A DNA stretch of 64,000 nt from assembly GCA_021776795.1 (NCBI GenBank), contig JAJFFC010000012.1, positions 300,724-364,723 on the forward strand, written 5' to 3'. The first letter of the stretch is position 1, and every line of letters starts with the position of its first letter. The position numbers were made by a program, and so were the translations under genes. Source of the stretch: Planctomycetota bacterium. Lineage in GTDB: Bacteria > Planctomycetota > UBA1135. This document shows, piece by piece, positions 9,565 to 18,334 of the stretch. The notes under the pieces are model-generated. The model saw only the letters and a program-made list of their open reading frames with translations, was not told the origin of the DNA and did no database searches.

Positions 9565-9585
9565 CCTAACCCCGGCCCCCCAGCC

Positions 9586-11568
9586 ATGTCCTCGACCGAC
9601 ATCCATAACATCACCTTTCTTGGCGCGACTGACGCCGGAAAAACTACCCTTGTAGAGAAAGTTGCTCATCACTTCAAAGCGATTGAGCGCATCGGGACCG
9701 TTGAGGAAGGAACCACCTTGTGTGACTTCCTGCCAGAGGAGAAAGAGAAGAAGCACAGTTTGTCGGCTGGCGTGGTCCACTTAGAGGCCCCACATGGCAA
9801 GCTCAACCTGATTGATACGCCGGGATATCCGGATTTCATCGCCGACGCCATCACTTCGATGGGAGCAGCGGGAACTGCCGTGATTGTGGTGCCCGCGCGC
9901 GACACTGGCCTGCCCTTTCACGCCCTGCGCCTGTGGCGCAAAGCAGGCCGCGCTGGCCTAGCTCGCGCCGTGGTCGTCACTCGCTTAGATAGCGATAATG
10001 TGCACCTTGACCAAGTCATCGACAATATCCGTGAAGCCTTCGGGCAACGCGTCGTGCCCTTCACTTTGGCCAACGATGTTGGCGCAGGCTTCACCGAAGT
10101 TTCGGTCGTCGAAAACTCTGACGGTGCAGACCGGGAACACCTGGTCGATGCGGTGGTCGAAGCCGATGACGCCTTAATGGAGAAGTACCTCGAAACCGGC
10201 GAGGTGACTCACGAAGAACTCGAAGCAGCCTTCCCGTTAGCGATGGCCAAGGGTACTTTTGCGCCGTTGTTCTGCATCGATCCGGTACGTGGCATTGGGG
10301 TCCAAGAGTTTGCCGAGTTTATGGTGCGTGACTTTCCGTCAGCTGCCTTGCAACTGGCCGCAATGCACTCGGAGAATATCGACAATGGCGCACCCGACGA
10401 GCGTGCGGTGGTTCGGGTGTGGAAGGTTCTGAGTGACAAGCATGTTGGGCAAGTTTCCTACATGAGGGTTTTGCAAGGAACCGTGACTCCCGACACTCAG
10501 TTGTTGGATCCACATACCGAGAAGACCATCAAGGCCAATGGCCTCAGTTTCCTGGTGGGTAGCAAGTTGGTCCCCACGCAATCTGCTGGTCCTGGTGACA
10601 TCGTGGCGATCACGCGTGTCGACGACCTTTGCGTTGGAGATGTGCTGGTCAGTGAAGGCACGGCCAAGCCGCACGAGTTCCCACTGCCAAAGCCTTACTC
10701 GGCCCTCGCTGTGGTGCCGAAGGATCGCAGTGCCGAGCAGAAGATTGGGCAAGAATTGCAAAAACTGCAGCGCGAAGATCCTTGTCTGCATGTGCTCCAT
10801 GATCCCAACACCCATGAAACGGTTCTGGAAGGATTGAGTGAGTTGCATTTACAGGCATTGCTCAAGCGCTTGGCTTCGCGCGGCGTCGACCTCGATAGTC
10901 ACTTGCCGCGAATCGCCTATAAGGAAACCATCACCCAGGAATCGCAGGGGCATCACCGTCACAAGAAACAAAGTGGGGGCAAGGGCCAGTTTGCAGAAGT
11001 TCATGTTCGGCTGCGCCCACGCGAGCGGGGCGAAGGCTTTCAGTTCATCGACAAGGTTGTCGGTGGCTCCGTGCCACGCAACTTCATCCCGGCCGTACAC
11101 AAAGGTGCGGAAGAACAATCCAAGAATGGCATCATTGCTTCTTCCGAAGTCATTGATGTCGAGCTCGAGTTGTACGACGGCAAGTTCCACGCCGTCGACT
11201 CCGATGAGTTCTCATTCAAAATGGCCGGTGCTCGCGCCATGGCCGATGCCTTCCAAAAGGCCGGGCCGATTTTGCTCGAGCCGGTCATGACCGTGTCGAT
11301 TACGGTGCCCTCGCGCTACCTCGGCGATGTCTCCGGAGACCTCAACGGACGCCGTGGCTCCATCCTAGGGATGGAAACCGAAGGTGACTTTCAGGTCGTG
11401 TCCGCAGAAGCTCCCCTCAAGGAAATGCAGACCTACGCAACCCTGTTGCGCGCGATGACTCATGGCGAGGGCAGCTTCTCCATGGAGTTTTTGCGCTATC
11501 AGCAGGTGCCTTCGCATCTGCAGGCAGATATTGTCGCCGAGCTCGGCGAGCTGGTGCCGCAGGAGTAA
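9586..11568 (+). CDS. Elongation factor G-like GTPase (EF-G paralogue)
   Basis: The product has 660 residues with the EF-G domain order: GTPase, domain II (~290-370), domain III, domain IV with the GGKGQFAEV segment, and domain V. G1 is GATDAGKTT (13-21) and G3 is DTPG (77-80). G4 is TRLD (132-135) instead of NKxD. The usual switch I RGITI is replaced by a KEKKHSLSAG stretch. These replacements are typical of the EF-G-like/EF-G2 group rather than the housekeeping FusA. The exact role (translocation under stress, recycling, or another ribosome function) cannot be read from sequence. The gene sits downstream of its own upstream terminator; the leader is C-rich with no Shine-Dalgarno sequence. 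The pseudopilin gene follows after 10 nt. Confidence 0.88.
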   Translation: MSSTDIHNITFLGATDAGKTTLVEKVAHHFKAIERIGTVEEGTTLCDFLPEEKEKKHSLSAGVVHLEAPHGKLNLIDTPGYPDFIADAITSMGAAGTAVIVVPARDTGLPFHALRLWRKAGRAGLARAVVVTRLDSDNVHLDQVIDNIREAFGQRVVPFTLANDVGAGFTEVSVVENSDGADREHLVDAVVEADDALMEKYLETGEVTHEELEAAFPLAMAKGTFAPLFCIDPVRGIGVQEFAEFMVRDFPSAALQLAAMHSENIDNGAPDERAVVRVWKVLSDKHVGQVSYMRVLQGTVTPDTQLLDPHTEKTIKANGLSFLVGSKLVPTQSAGPGDIVAITRVDDLCVGDVLVSEGTAKPHEFPLPKPYSALAVVPKDRSAEQKIGQELQKLQREDPCLHVLHDPNTHETVLEGLSELHLQALLKRLASRGVDLDSHLPRIAYKETITQESQGHHRHKKQSGGKGQFAEVHVRLRPRERGEGFQFIDKVVGGSVPRNFIPAVHKGAEEQSKNGIIASSEVIDVELELYDGKFHAVDSDEFSFKMAGARAMADAFQKAGPILLEPVMTVSITVPSRYLGDVSGDLNGRRGSILGMETEGDFQVVSAEAPLKEMQTYATLLRAMTHGEGSFSMEFLRYQQVPSHLQADIVAELGELVPQE

Positions 11569-11571
11569 ACT
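11566..11571 (+). promoter_or_regulatory. -10-like hexamer TAAACT 7 nt before ATG 11579
   Basis: TAAACT overlaps the EF-G-like stop codon and leaves only 7 nt before the ATG of the pseudopilin gene. If it is used, transcription would start at or near the start codon and the mRNA would be leaderless. No convincing -35 box is visible. It is one of several sites in the window with the same geometry. Confidence 0.35.
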
Positions 11572-11578
11572 CTGCTCC

Positions 11579-12103
11579 ATGCGTCGGGGCTTCGTCCTTC
11601 CAGAGCTACTCATTTTTGCGCTGCTTGTGCTCATCTTGTCGGTGTGGCTTTTGCCCATCGCCCTGCAGGAGCGCCAGCGCGAGAACGAAGAGCATGCCAT
11701 TCGCTACCTGCACATGATTGCGGCAGGGGAGCAGTGGTGGCAGCAAGAGCGCGGCGCCTACGTCCCGCTACGCCAACTTGCCGAGCAGGTCCCAGCGGCA
11801 GAAGACGGCATCATTGATCTGCGCACCCCTGCATTGGGCTTTCAGCCGCCGATGGTGTTTGGCGAAGATGGCATCGCTCATCGTGCTGGCTACCGTTATC
11901 AGGGTGGCGTCGGCCGCGATGGTCGCTTGGTTGGTTGCTGGGCTTGGCCCAACCTGCGCACCTATTCGGGTACCGATACCTATTGGGTGGATTACCAGAG
12001 CGGTCAGGTCTTTCGCACCGAGTTGGCAGCGAGTTGGACCGATACTCCAGGGTCAGGCGCCCCTTCTCAGGAGCAGCTCGCCGAGCCCGTTTCGGCTTTC
12101 TAG
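11579..12103 (+). CDS. Type IV pilin-like / pseudopilin protein
   Basis: A 174-residue protein whose first residues, RRGFVLPELLIFALLVLIL, match the class III prepilin signal: a short basic leader, G before the cleavage site, F as +1, E at mature position 5, and a long hydrophobic helix. This makes it a probable substrate of the prepilin peptidase at 7771. The periplasmic part is small and aromatic-rich (EQWWQQERGAY...) and resembles pseudopilin-like proteins that begin with 'aaGeq.yf...g.Y..l'. No pilus assembly ATPase or platform gene is nearby. Its stop codon overlaps that of tatD on the other strand in the palindrome CTAG (12100-12103). Confidence 0.8.
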   Translation: MRRGFVLPELLIFALLVLILSVWLLPIALQERQRENEEHAIRYLHMIAAGEQWWQQERGAYVPLRQLAEQVPAAEDGIIDLRTPALGFQPPMVFGEDGIAHRAGYRYQGGVGRDGRLVGCWAWPNLRTYSGTDTYWVDYQSGQVFRTELAASWTDTPGSGAPSQEQLAEPVSAF

Positions 12104-12912
12104 GCTTCTGTGGGCAGGCCAAATAGGCGGCAGCCGTTGGCAAAGGTTTGCGCGGCAAGCTCTTCGCCGGCTAGCCCCTTGAGCTCAGCTAAGAAGGCCG
12201 CCGTGAATGCCACGAAGGCCGGCTCATTGCGTTTGCCGCGGCGCGCCTGGGGTGCCAGGAAGGGGGCGTCGGTCTCGACCAAGATGCGGTCCATAGGGAC
12301 CTCTTGGGCAGCTTGACGCAGCTGCTCTGATTTTGGGTAGGTGAGGTTCCCGGCGAAGCTGATGTGTAAGCCAAGACCGAGCAACTCTTCGACCGGCGCA
12401 GCAGCCTCGGAGTAACAATGCATCACGCCCTGGACAGATCCCGCTGCCCGCAATACAGGCAGCAGCTCGTCGATGGCGTCGCGGCAATGGAGAATGATGG
12501 GCAACTGGTGTTGCGCAGAAAGCTCCAGGTGCACTTCTAGGGAGCGCTTCTGATCTTGCAAATCGCTGCGCTGATGAAATAAGTCGAGCCCACTCTCGCC
12601 GATGGCGACCCAATCCTGTTCGCCTGCCAGCTCGTGCAAGGCATATAAATCCTGTTCCAATTGCTCGCCGTGAGGGACATCGGTGGGATGGATCCCCACC
12701 GTGGGGAAGATGTCGGCGTGCTGCTTGGCGAGTTGCCGAGCATCTTCTGCGGTGTTTAGGTCCACTGCGACCGAGATCATCCTGGCAATGCCCGCATCTC
12801 GTGCGCGGGCGATGCGCTCTTCGGTCGTATCTTCTTTGACCGGCCAAGTGAGATGGCAATGACTGTCAAACAAGGGGCCCAGTTGAGGCAGGGGGGCGCG
12901 CGTTTTTGCCAT
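12100..12912 (-). CDS. tatD: TatD-family metal-dependent DNase
   Basis: The product has 270 residues with a TIM-barrel hydrolase signature: FDSHCHLTWP (the HxH metal ligands), GESGLD (Glu), HCRDA (His), HCYS (His) and ETDAPFLAP (catalytic Asp), all in TatD order. Family members are 3'-5' DNA exonucleases involved in repair or DNA degradation. The ATG at 12912 is preferred over in-frame upstream Met codons because it overlaps the stop of the upstream lipoprotein gene as TAATG (12914-12910), indicating translational coupling. The stop shares CTAG with the convergent pseudopilin gene. Confidence 0.92.
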   Translation of the reverse strand: MAKTRAPLPQLGPLFDSHCHLTWPVKEDTTEERIARARDAGIARMISVAVDLNTAEDARQLAKQHADIFPTVGIHPTDVPHGEQLEQDLYALHELAGEQDWVAIGESGLDLFHQRSDLQDQKRSLEVHLELSAQHQLPIILHCRDAIDELLPVLRAAGSVQGVMHCYSEAAAPVEELLGLGLHISFAGNLTYPKSEQLRQAAQEVPMDRILVETDAPFLAPQARRGKRNEPAFVAFTAAFLAELKGLAGEELAAQTFANGCRLFGLPTEA

Positions 12913-13841
12913 TACTCGGAGCCCGGAATGGGAAGGCCTTCTTGTTGGCGAAGGTCGCGCATGAACTCCCACATACCGAGGTCAATGTCTCGCGAGGGTA
13001 AGTCTTCGAGCAACATGCGATGCGCACGCTCAGGTTCCAGTTCGAGAATGGCAAGCAGAGCTTCTTTGCGCAACAGGAAGTTGCGGCCTTCGGTGTCGAA
13101 CAGGCTTTCCAAAATCGCAGGCGCTTCCTGGCTGCCGCGATCGCGTAAGGCACGTACCGCCAGAATGCGTGCACGACCCTCCATGCGATCAGAAGTGGCG
13201 ATGTCGAGCATGAGTTCCGTCACGCTTGCCAGCGTTTTGGGCAACAAAACTTCTTCGACATAGCGAGGGCGAAGTTCATCTCGGTTGCGTGGGCGCTCTG
13301 ACATCAACAGCTTGTTCGCGCGGGCCAGGGCCTCGCCCTCGTCGTGACGCCAAAAGATTTCATGCGCCTGAATCCGCGCTGCGGAGGGGGACTCACGGAA
13401 GTCCATAAAGCGGGCGAGAGGAATTGCCTCTGCGCCAAGCGCCACTCCTGCGGCGCGCATTTGCGCCTCGGCCAGTTCCGGCAGAGTGAAGCGGCTTTCC
13501 TCAAGCCAGGCTTGCCATGGCAGGTCAGCCGCCTGGGGCAAGAGGGCTAAAGCCCCCATGCACAGGTCCAATTCGGTGCGGGCTGGCTCGATCTCGGTGA
13601 TGTCGGCACTAAAGCGAAGTCGCTCGGCCGCTGTGCGGGCGCGCACGGTTAATTGCTCGACGGCGCCAGGTGTTCCTGCGAGCTCCTCGGCCAATCCGGA
13701 GGAAGCCGCTCTAGGCCAGTTTGGAGCCGCCTCGAGGGGCGAGGAGGGCTCTGTGCCGCAGGCGGCCAGGAGAGGCAGCCAAGCCAAGGCCAGGGTGCTC
13801 GCTAGGCGCGATATACCGATTTGGCATGAGAACTGCAGCAT
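12912..13841 (-). CDS. Lipoprotein with HEAT-like helical C-terminus
   Basis: The product has 309 residues. I chose the ATG at 13841 because it gives a proper lipoprotein signal (hydrophobic core, LLAAC, Cys28); a start at 13919 would bury it. The mature protein is helical, rich in Ala, Leu, Glu and Arg. The last ~120 residues show repeat-like segments (ARILAVRALRDRGSQEAPAI; RKEALLAILELEPERAHRML) resembling HEAT repeats with an embedded 'A..AL.....A...L' rhythm. No enzyme motif is visible. It is translationally coupled to tatD by TAATG, but a shared function is not obvious. It is divergent from the large lipoprotein gene at 13976. Confidence 0.65.
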   Translation of the reverse strand: MLQFSCQIGISRLASTLALAWLPLLAACGTEPSSPLEAAPNWPRAASSGLAEELAGTPGAVEQLTVRARTAAERLRFSADITEIEPARTELDLCMGALALLPQAADLPWQAWLEESRFTLPELAEAQMRAAGVALGAEAIPLARFMDFRESPSAARIQAHEIFWRHDEGEALARANKLLMSERPRNRDELRPRYVEEVLLPKTLASVTELMLDIATSDRMEGRARILAVRALRDRGSQEAPAILESLFDTEGRNFLLRKEALLAILELEPERAHRMLLEDLPSRDIDLGMWEFMRDLRQQEGLPIPGSE

Positions 13842-13975
13842 AAAGCTGAGAAGCCCCTCACGCCCTGGAGAGGAGTTTCTTTCTACGCCCTTCACGATGC
13901 TAAGATTGTGTCGTCCCATGTCGAGTTCTCATGCTCGGCTGGTTACTAGCCTGCCCTGACAGGCCCATTCTGCCG

Positions 13976-16900
13976 ATGCGCTCCATCCCAAGCAAAATCC
14001 TTGCCATCTCTCTGCTGCTCGCCCCGATCGCGAGCTGCGGCGGTGGCTCCTCCGGTTCTTCCGCCGGCGGGGCTGTGGCTAACTTTGGTCTCTCCGTTTG
14101 CTCCCTAGGTTGTTCTGGCTCCACCTTTGCCAGCAACACCCACGCGGCAAATAAAGATATCAGCTTCACGTTCAACGACACTGTGGATCCGGCCACAGTC
14201 AACTTCAGCTCGATTTCGATTATCGATAAGACCACTGGCGGCACCGCTTCCGGAAGTTTCATCGTCCGCGGGAAAAAGGTCATCTTTCGTCCCACGCTGA
14301 TTGAGAGTTCCTCCGGTCTGCAGTTCGGTTTTCTCGATGGCAGTACCTATCGGATTACGGTCAACGACGGCTCCACGACCAATGTCATTCGCTCCACGAG
14401 TGGACGGGCTAATGAGTCCTTTCTTACCGGGGACATCACGATTTCCGGTGTGACCGACTTGGTGCCTGGCCCTCCGGTTTTGGAAAGCATTACTCCCGAC
14501 GAGTTCACGCCCCCGGAATCGCGTTCCTTCGACATCGAAATGGTGTTCAACGATGTCATGCTCACGCGCCCTTTGGCCGACCCAGATACGGGTCTTTCCA
14601 GTCTAATTACGGTTTCGACTTTCGATACCGTCACCGGCAGCATTCTGACCATTCCTGGCATCTTCACTGCCGTCGTGAATCGCGATACCTTGAAGACCAC
14701 AGTTCTGTTCACGCCGATCATTCCATTCCCTGGCTCCAATGACGGCCAGCGGGTGCTGCGCATCAGCCTGTCGCCGCAGATTTCCGATTTGTCGGGCAAC
14801 CTATTGGCCAACCCTGGCGTGCGTGTTGCCTTGTTGCCTGATTTGGTTCGAGTCAGTGGCTCGCTCGAAGAAACCTTCGACGACCAAGCCAAGGAAGATG
14901 AAGACGGATCCACCTTGGGACTGTGGGCGAGCACGTCTGGTGCCTTGGATTCTGGGCAAAACCCTCTTACCGGGCGCCACAAGGGTGGCGGTTCTGGTGT
15001 GCTAGGCCGCTTCGCCCCTGAGACCGGCTTGTTCACCTTTGATACCGATTCGACCGTCATCACCTCTGACCTGTTGAACGAAGATGTCACCATCATCGGT
15101 GGTGTATTCCCTTTCTCCAAGCTGGACCTCAACTCCAATGTTCGTTTGGTCGGCGTGGGCTCCAACCCCTTCCGCCTTCTCACCCGGGGTGCGGTCAACG
15201 TTGCTGGCGTGATTGATGCCAGCGGTGCCGATGCCTTGAACAACCAGGGTAAGGCTTTCTACACCAGTGAGCGCGACAACGATGCCAACAACGGTCGTTT
15301 TGAATCTGACCTTGGGGTGATTATCGATGCCGGCGGAAATGATCCGGAAGCCCTTGGTGGCCCTGGCGCGGCCGGTGCCCTGGCAGCCGGCTCAGGCGGC
15401 GATGGTGGTCAATCTTGGTATTACCAAAGCGTGGAGTTCAACTTCGGTAACTCCACCGAATACCTCAACACCTTCCCAGCTGGCTGGTCCCTGCTCATCG
15501 CAGGTATCGGTACCTTGGACATGAACCGCTTTGAGAATGAACTCAAAGGCGACGAGTTCTGCGGTACCAACGGCGAAGGCGTCGGCGGAGCTGCCGTCAC
15601 TGGCTTCCCGCTCTCTGGCCCGGTGGGCAACATTGCCCTCGACCGCGCCAATGGCTCGGGTATGGGGTCCTGGTGTTGGCCTCCGACGAGTAACGCGGTG
15701 ACCAATGCCGTGTTCTCCAATGGCCAGTTGATTAAGACCCATCCCACCGCCTTCAATGGCGGAGGAGTACCGATCGCTTGGGCGACCGAAAGCATCCATC
15801 GCTCGCGTGGCGGTGGCGGTGGCGGCTACTGGACCGATGGCTCCCGTGGCACCCACTTCACCGTGGGCGGCGTCGACCCCTTGGGAGACCCATTGGACAC
15901 GCCCCTGATCGATGTCGATGACTTCATCTTTGAGTACAACGATGATGGCACCGGTACCGATGATTATTACAAGTGGGATGCCCGCGCAGCCGGTGCTGCT
16001 GCGATTCCAGATGCTGGTGGCGGCGCTTACGTCCCTGCGGCAAATGCCGAGACTCTCGATCCTGCCCTAGGCCTCCTCCTCGGCGGAGCTGGTGGTGGTG
16101 GTGCTGGTAACTCGGAGCACGGCTCGATCCAACACCGTTTCGGTGGCGGTTCTCCCGGTCAGGTCGGCACTTATCGTTCCAACCCGGGGGCCGGTGGTGG
16201 AGCTGGTGGTGGAGCGCTGCAACTTCACGCGGGTTCGCGTTTGGCCGTTACTGGCCAAGTGTTGGCCGACGGCGGCCATGGTGGTGACTCGGTCTTCACC
16301 CTGTCTCTGCCCTTCAGTGACTCCAATGCCATCCTCTACGGTAAGCCCGGCGACGCCGGCGGCGGCGGTGGTTCCGGTGGCGCGGTTTTGGTGCAAGCGA
16401 ATGGTCCACTGCAGTTGAGCCCCGACGCGATTTCCGTCCGCGGTGGCCGTGGTGGTACTGGTGCAGCCGGCAACGATGGTGGCGCTGGTGGTTCCGGCGT
16501 GGTGCGTTTTGAAACGTCCACCGGAAGTGAATCCTTGACCACGCTTCAAGGCTTTGTGGCACCAGATGCCGCAGTCGACCTCGCCCCGATTGGTGCGGCA
16601 GGAACGGCCAACGTGGCGGTTTCCTCTGCCGACTTCTCTGGTGCAATCGCCGATGTCACCGCAGGCGACGGCACGGTCTTCAACGGCAATGCCAGTGGCG
16701 TGCTGAGTCGGTGGTATGAGCCAAGCGCAGCCGTGCAAGAAATCGTGCTCACTGGTTGGACGATCAACTGCGAGTATCTCGATGGCGGCGGCGTGCAAAC
16801 CCTGGCCTTTACCCACCTCGCGCCTCCAGACCCGGACACCGATCCAATCTGGATTGCGCTGCAAGCAGGATGGATGGAAGCCGGTCAAAGTGGTCTGCCT

Positions 16901-17107
16901 GAGCCACTCTTGCTCACGCAGACGGATTGGGCCATCCCCACCGTCAATGGCGTGACCGATGGCTTCAATGAGCTCAATGGGGGCATCATTCGCGCTCTCC
17001 GCTATCAGTTGGTCTTCGACCAAGACGTCATCAATGGTTTGATTGGCGGTGTTGCTGGCGGTTACTTCCGCGTGACCGACATCACCTTCGAATTCGAAGG
17101 CGATTGA
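13976..17107 (+). CDS. Large surface lipoprotein with Ig-like domains and glycine-rich region (paralogue of the 3292 gene)
   Basis: The product has 1043 residues with lipobox APIASC (Cys21). It has the same order as the gene at 3292: Ig-like SbsA-type domains (ISFTFNDTVDPATVNFSSI near residue 60; IEMVFNDVMLTRPL near 185), a 'GSNPF.llt.GavnvaGviDaSG' segment near residue 405, and a glycine-rich region (~450-845) with blocks such as GGGGGGY and GAGGGGAG. The C-terminal domain contains LRYQLVFDQDVI and ends in a short acidic tail. ATG 13976 was chosen because it gives the lipoprotein signal; an ATG at 13931 would add 15 residues of a second, poorer hydrophobic stretch. Role inferred: cell-surface structural or adhesive protein. 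Confidence 0.8.
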   Translation: MRSIPSKILAISLLLAPIASCGGGSSGSSAGGAVANFGLSVCSLGCSGSTFASNTHAANKDISFTFNDTVDPATVNFSSISIIDKTTGGTASGSFIVRGKKVIFRPTLIESSSGLQFGFLDGSTYRITVNDGSTTNVIRSTSGRANESFLTGDITISGVTDLVPGPPVLESITPDEFTPPESRSFDIEMVFNDVMLTRPLADPDTGLSSLITVSTFDTVTGSILTIPGIFTAVVNRDTLKTTVLFTPIIPFPGSNDGQRVLRISLSPQISDLSGNLLANPGVRVALLPDLVRVSGSLEETFDDQAKEDEDGSTLGLWASTSGALDSGQNPLTGRHKGGGSGVLGRFAPETGLFTFDTDSTVITSDLLNEDVTIIGGVFPFSKLDLNSNVRLVGVGSNPFRLLTRGAVNVAGVIDASGADALNNQGKAFYTSERDNDANNGRFESDLGVIIDAGGNDPEALGGPGAAGALAAGSGGDGGQSWYYQSVEFNFGNSTEYLNTFPAGWSLLIAGIGTLDMNRFENELKGDEFCGTNGEGVGGAAVTGFPLSGPVGNIALDRANGSGMGSWCWPPTSNAVTNAVFSNGQLIKTHPTAFNGGGVPIAWATESIHRSRGGGGGGYWTDGSRGTHFTVGGVDPLGDPLDTPLIDVDDFIFEYNDDGTGTDDYYKWDARAAGAAAIPDAGGGAYVPAANAETLDPALGLLLGGAGGGGAGNSEHGSIQHRFGGGSPGQVGTYRSNPGAGGGAGGGALQLHAGSRLAVTGQVLADGGHGGDSVFTLSLPFSDSNAILYGKPGDAGGGGGSGGAVLVQANGPLQLSPDAISVRGGRGGTGAAGNDGGAGGSGVVRFETSTGSESLTTLQGFVAPDAAVDLAPIGAAGTANVAVSSADFSGAIADVTAGDGTVFNGNASGVLSRWYEPSAAVQEIVLTGWTINCEYLDGGGVQTLAFTHLAPPDPDTDPIWIALQAGWMEAGQSGLPEPLLLTQTDWAIPTVNGVTDGFNELNGGIIRALRYQLVFDQDVINGLIGGVAGGYFRVTDITFEFEGD
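15320..16510 (+). repeat. Glycine-rich low-complexity coding region
   Basis: This stretch encodes about residues 448-845 of the lipoprotein at 13976. Dense GGT/GGC runs occur near 15808-15828, 16086-16106, 16186-16216 and 16360-16382. As in the paralogue at 3292, the repetition is in codons and shows no fixed DNA period. Confidence 0.7.
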
Positions 17108-18297
17108 GCCAACCCATACTGCAGGCCTTCCTGCCTAGGGCGCTTCTGTCGAGTGCCTCAAACCTGCTCGAACACCATGCCTTGGTGGTCGAGCAGGTTT
17201 CTTCTTTGCCGCGGGTCCGTGCCATCGTGCCGCAAGCCGAGCTTCCACCCTCCATGCCTCGGCACAGCCTCCCTGAGGAAGTTTGGACCGTGGCGCCAGT
17301 GCTGGCGCATGCCCATTTGGAATCTTGGGATGCCCCCTCGGAGCAATGGCAGCGCGAGAGTTTTACCGAGTGGGTGCAAGCGCTCATGGCGTGGCGAGCG
17401 CAAGATCGACTCGACCCCCAAGAGAGTGCTCAGCGAAGTTTGCACGCCCTTGGCGAGGCGGGGACGGCATGCGTGGCGGCTCATGTGGGGGAGCCCTTTG
17501 ATTTGGCCGATGCCTTGGCCGCCACTCCCGGGGCACCCCGAGTCTTGGCTTGGCAAGAGTGGATTGGTGCGGGTGAGCTGAACAATCCTTGGCCAGGCTG
17601 CCATGGCTTCGCCCTGCACGCGCCCTATTCTGTCCCAATGCCACAGGCCCAGGCTTTGCTTGCGCGAAGTCATTCCCGGAAAGAGCTACTTTCCTTACAC
17701 CTCGGGGAGCATGCCGAAGAGCGCGAGTTCTTGGCCTCGGCCACGGGTCCAATGGCGGACATGGTGGAGGCGTTGCAGGGCAGTCTGCCTGGCTCCCGCT
17801 TTGCCAGCCCCGTAGATTGGTTAGAGGCGGCAGGAGGAATGCGCCGGGGGGTGTTGGCCGTGCATGGAGGAGACCTCTCGGCCGCAGAGTTGCAACGCTT
17901 GCAGCGAGCGGGCGTTTCCCTGGTGTTTTGCCCAGGTACCCATGAGTATTTTGCCCGGGCCCGCCCAGCCTTCGTCGAGGCGGGGGGCTTGCCGCCTGCT
18001 TTAGGTTGCGACAGCATGGCCTCGAATCAGTGCCTCGACCCTCTCTATGAATTGCGTTTGGCCTGCCAACAAATGCCAGAGTTTGGCCCCCAGGTTTGGT
18101 GGACGGCTCTCACGGCAGGTGGTGCGGAAGCCTTACAGCAAGCCGACCTCGGGCATTGGAAGCCCGGGGCGGAGGCTCGCGCCATGCGCTTGTCTCAGGT
18201 TCCCGCATCCGCCCTAATCTCAGCGGCAGAGTTGTGCGCCTATCTCGCCAGCGGCGAGGCCACATGCGTTGCCGAAGGCAGTCTTCCGCCTTGCTAG
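17104..18297 (+). CDS. Amidohydrolase (cytosine/adenosine deaminase-like metallohydrolase)
   Basis: The product has 397 residues if started at the TTG that overlaps the preceding stop (TTGA). Metal and catalytic motifs appear in order: HAH (69-71) in VLAHAHLES, His172 in FALHAPYS, HLGE (199-202), His254 in AVHGGD and Asp303 in LGCDSMAS. This matches the SsnA/MtaD/aminofutalosine-deaminase branch of the amidohydrolases, which deaminates purine- or pterin-like compounds. N-terminal strands (ALVVEQ...RVRAIVPQAEL) match the small beta domain of the family, so the region before the HxH is truly coding. A 12-bp perfect hairpin at 17160-17200 lies inside this region. The substrate is not determinable; aminofutalosine (menaquinone pathway) is one possibility. 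Confidence 0.8.
   Translation: MSQPILQAFLPRALLSSASNLLEHHALVVEQVSSLPRVRAIVPQAELPPSMPRHSLPEEVWTVAPVLAHAHLESWDAPSEQWQRESFTEWVQALMAWRAQDRLDPQESAQRSLHALGEAGTACVAAHVGEPFDLADALAATPGAPRVLAWQEWIGAGELNNPWPGCHGFALHAPYSVPMPQAQALLARSHSRKELLSLHLGEHAEEREFLASATGPMADMVEALQGSLPGSRFASPVDWLEAAGGMRRGVLAVHGGDLSAAELQRLQRAGVSLVFCPGTHEYFARARPAFVEAGGLPPALGCDSMASNQCLDPLYELRLACQQMPEFGPQVWWTALTAGGAEALQQADLGHWKPGAEARAMRLSQVPASALISAAELCAYLASGEATCVAEGSLPPC
17160..17207 (+). terminator. Hairpin with T-rich tail inside the start of the amidohydrolase gene
   Basis: 17160-17171 (AAACCTGCTCGA) pairs perfectly with 17189-17200, with a further 5-bp inner stem (17173-17177 with 17183-17187), and is followed by CTTCTTTG. It has the form of an intrinsic terminator for the lipoprotein gene ending at 17107, yet lies 56 nt into the apparent downstream coding sequence. 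It could be a partial terminator or attenuator. The T-tract is interrupted, so termination would be incomplete. Confidence 0.5.
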
Positions 18298-18334
18298 ACT
18301 TCGGCCTCGACCGCAAGGAGCGGCGCCCAACATT

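Noticed and set aside
16067..17023. A 318-codon minus-strand frame
   Set aside because: Antisense to the glycine-rich lipoprotein at 13976; its Thr/Ala-rich translation simply mirrors GGC/GGT codons.
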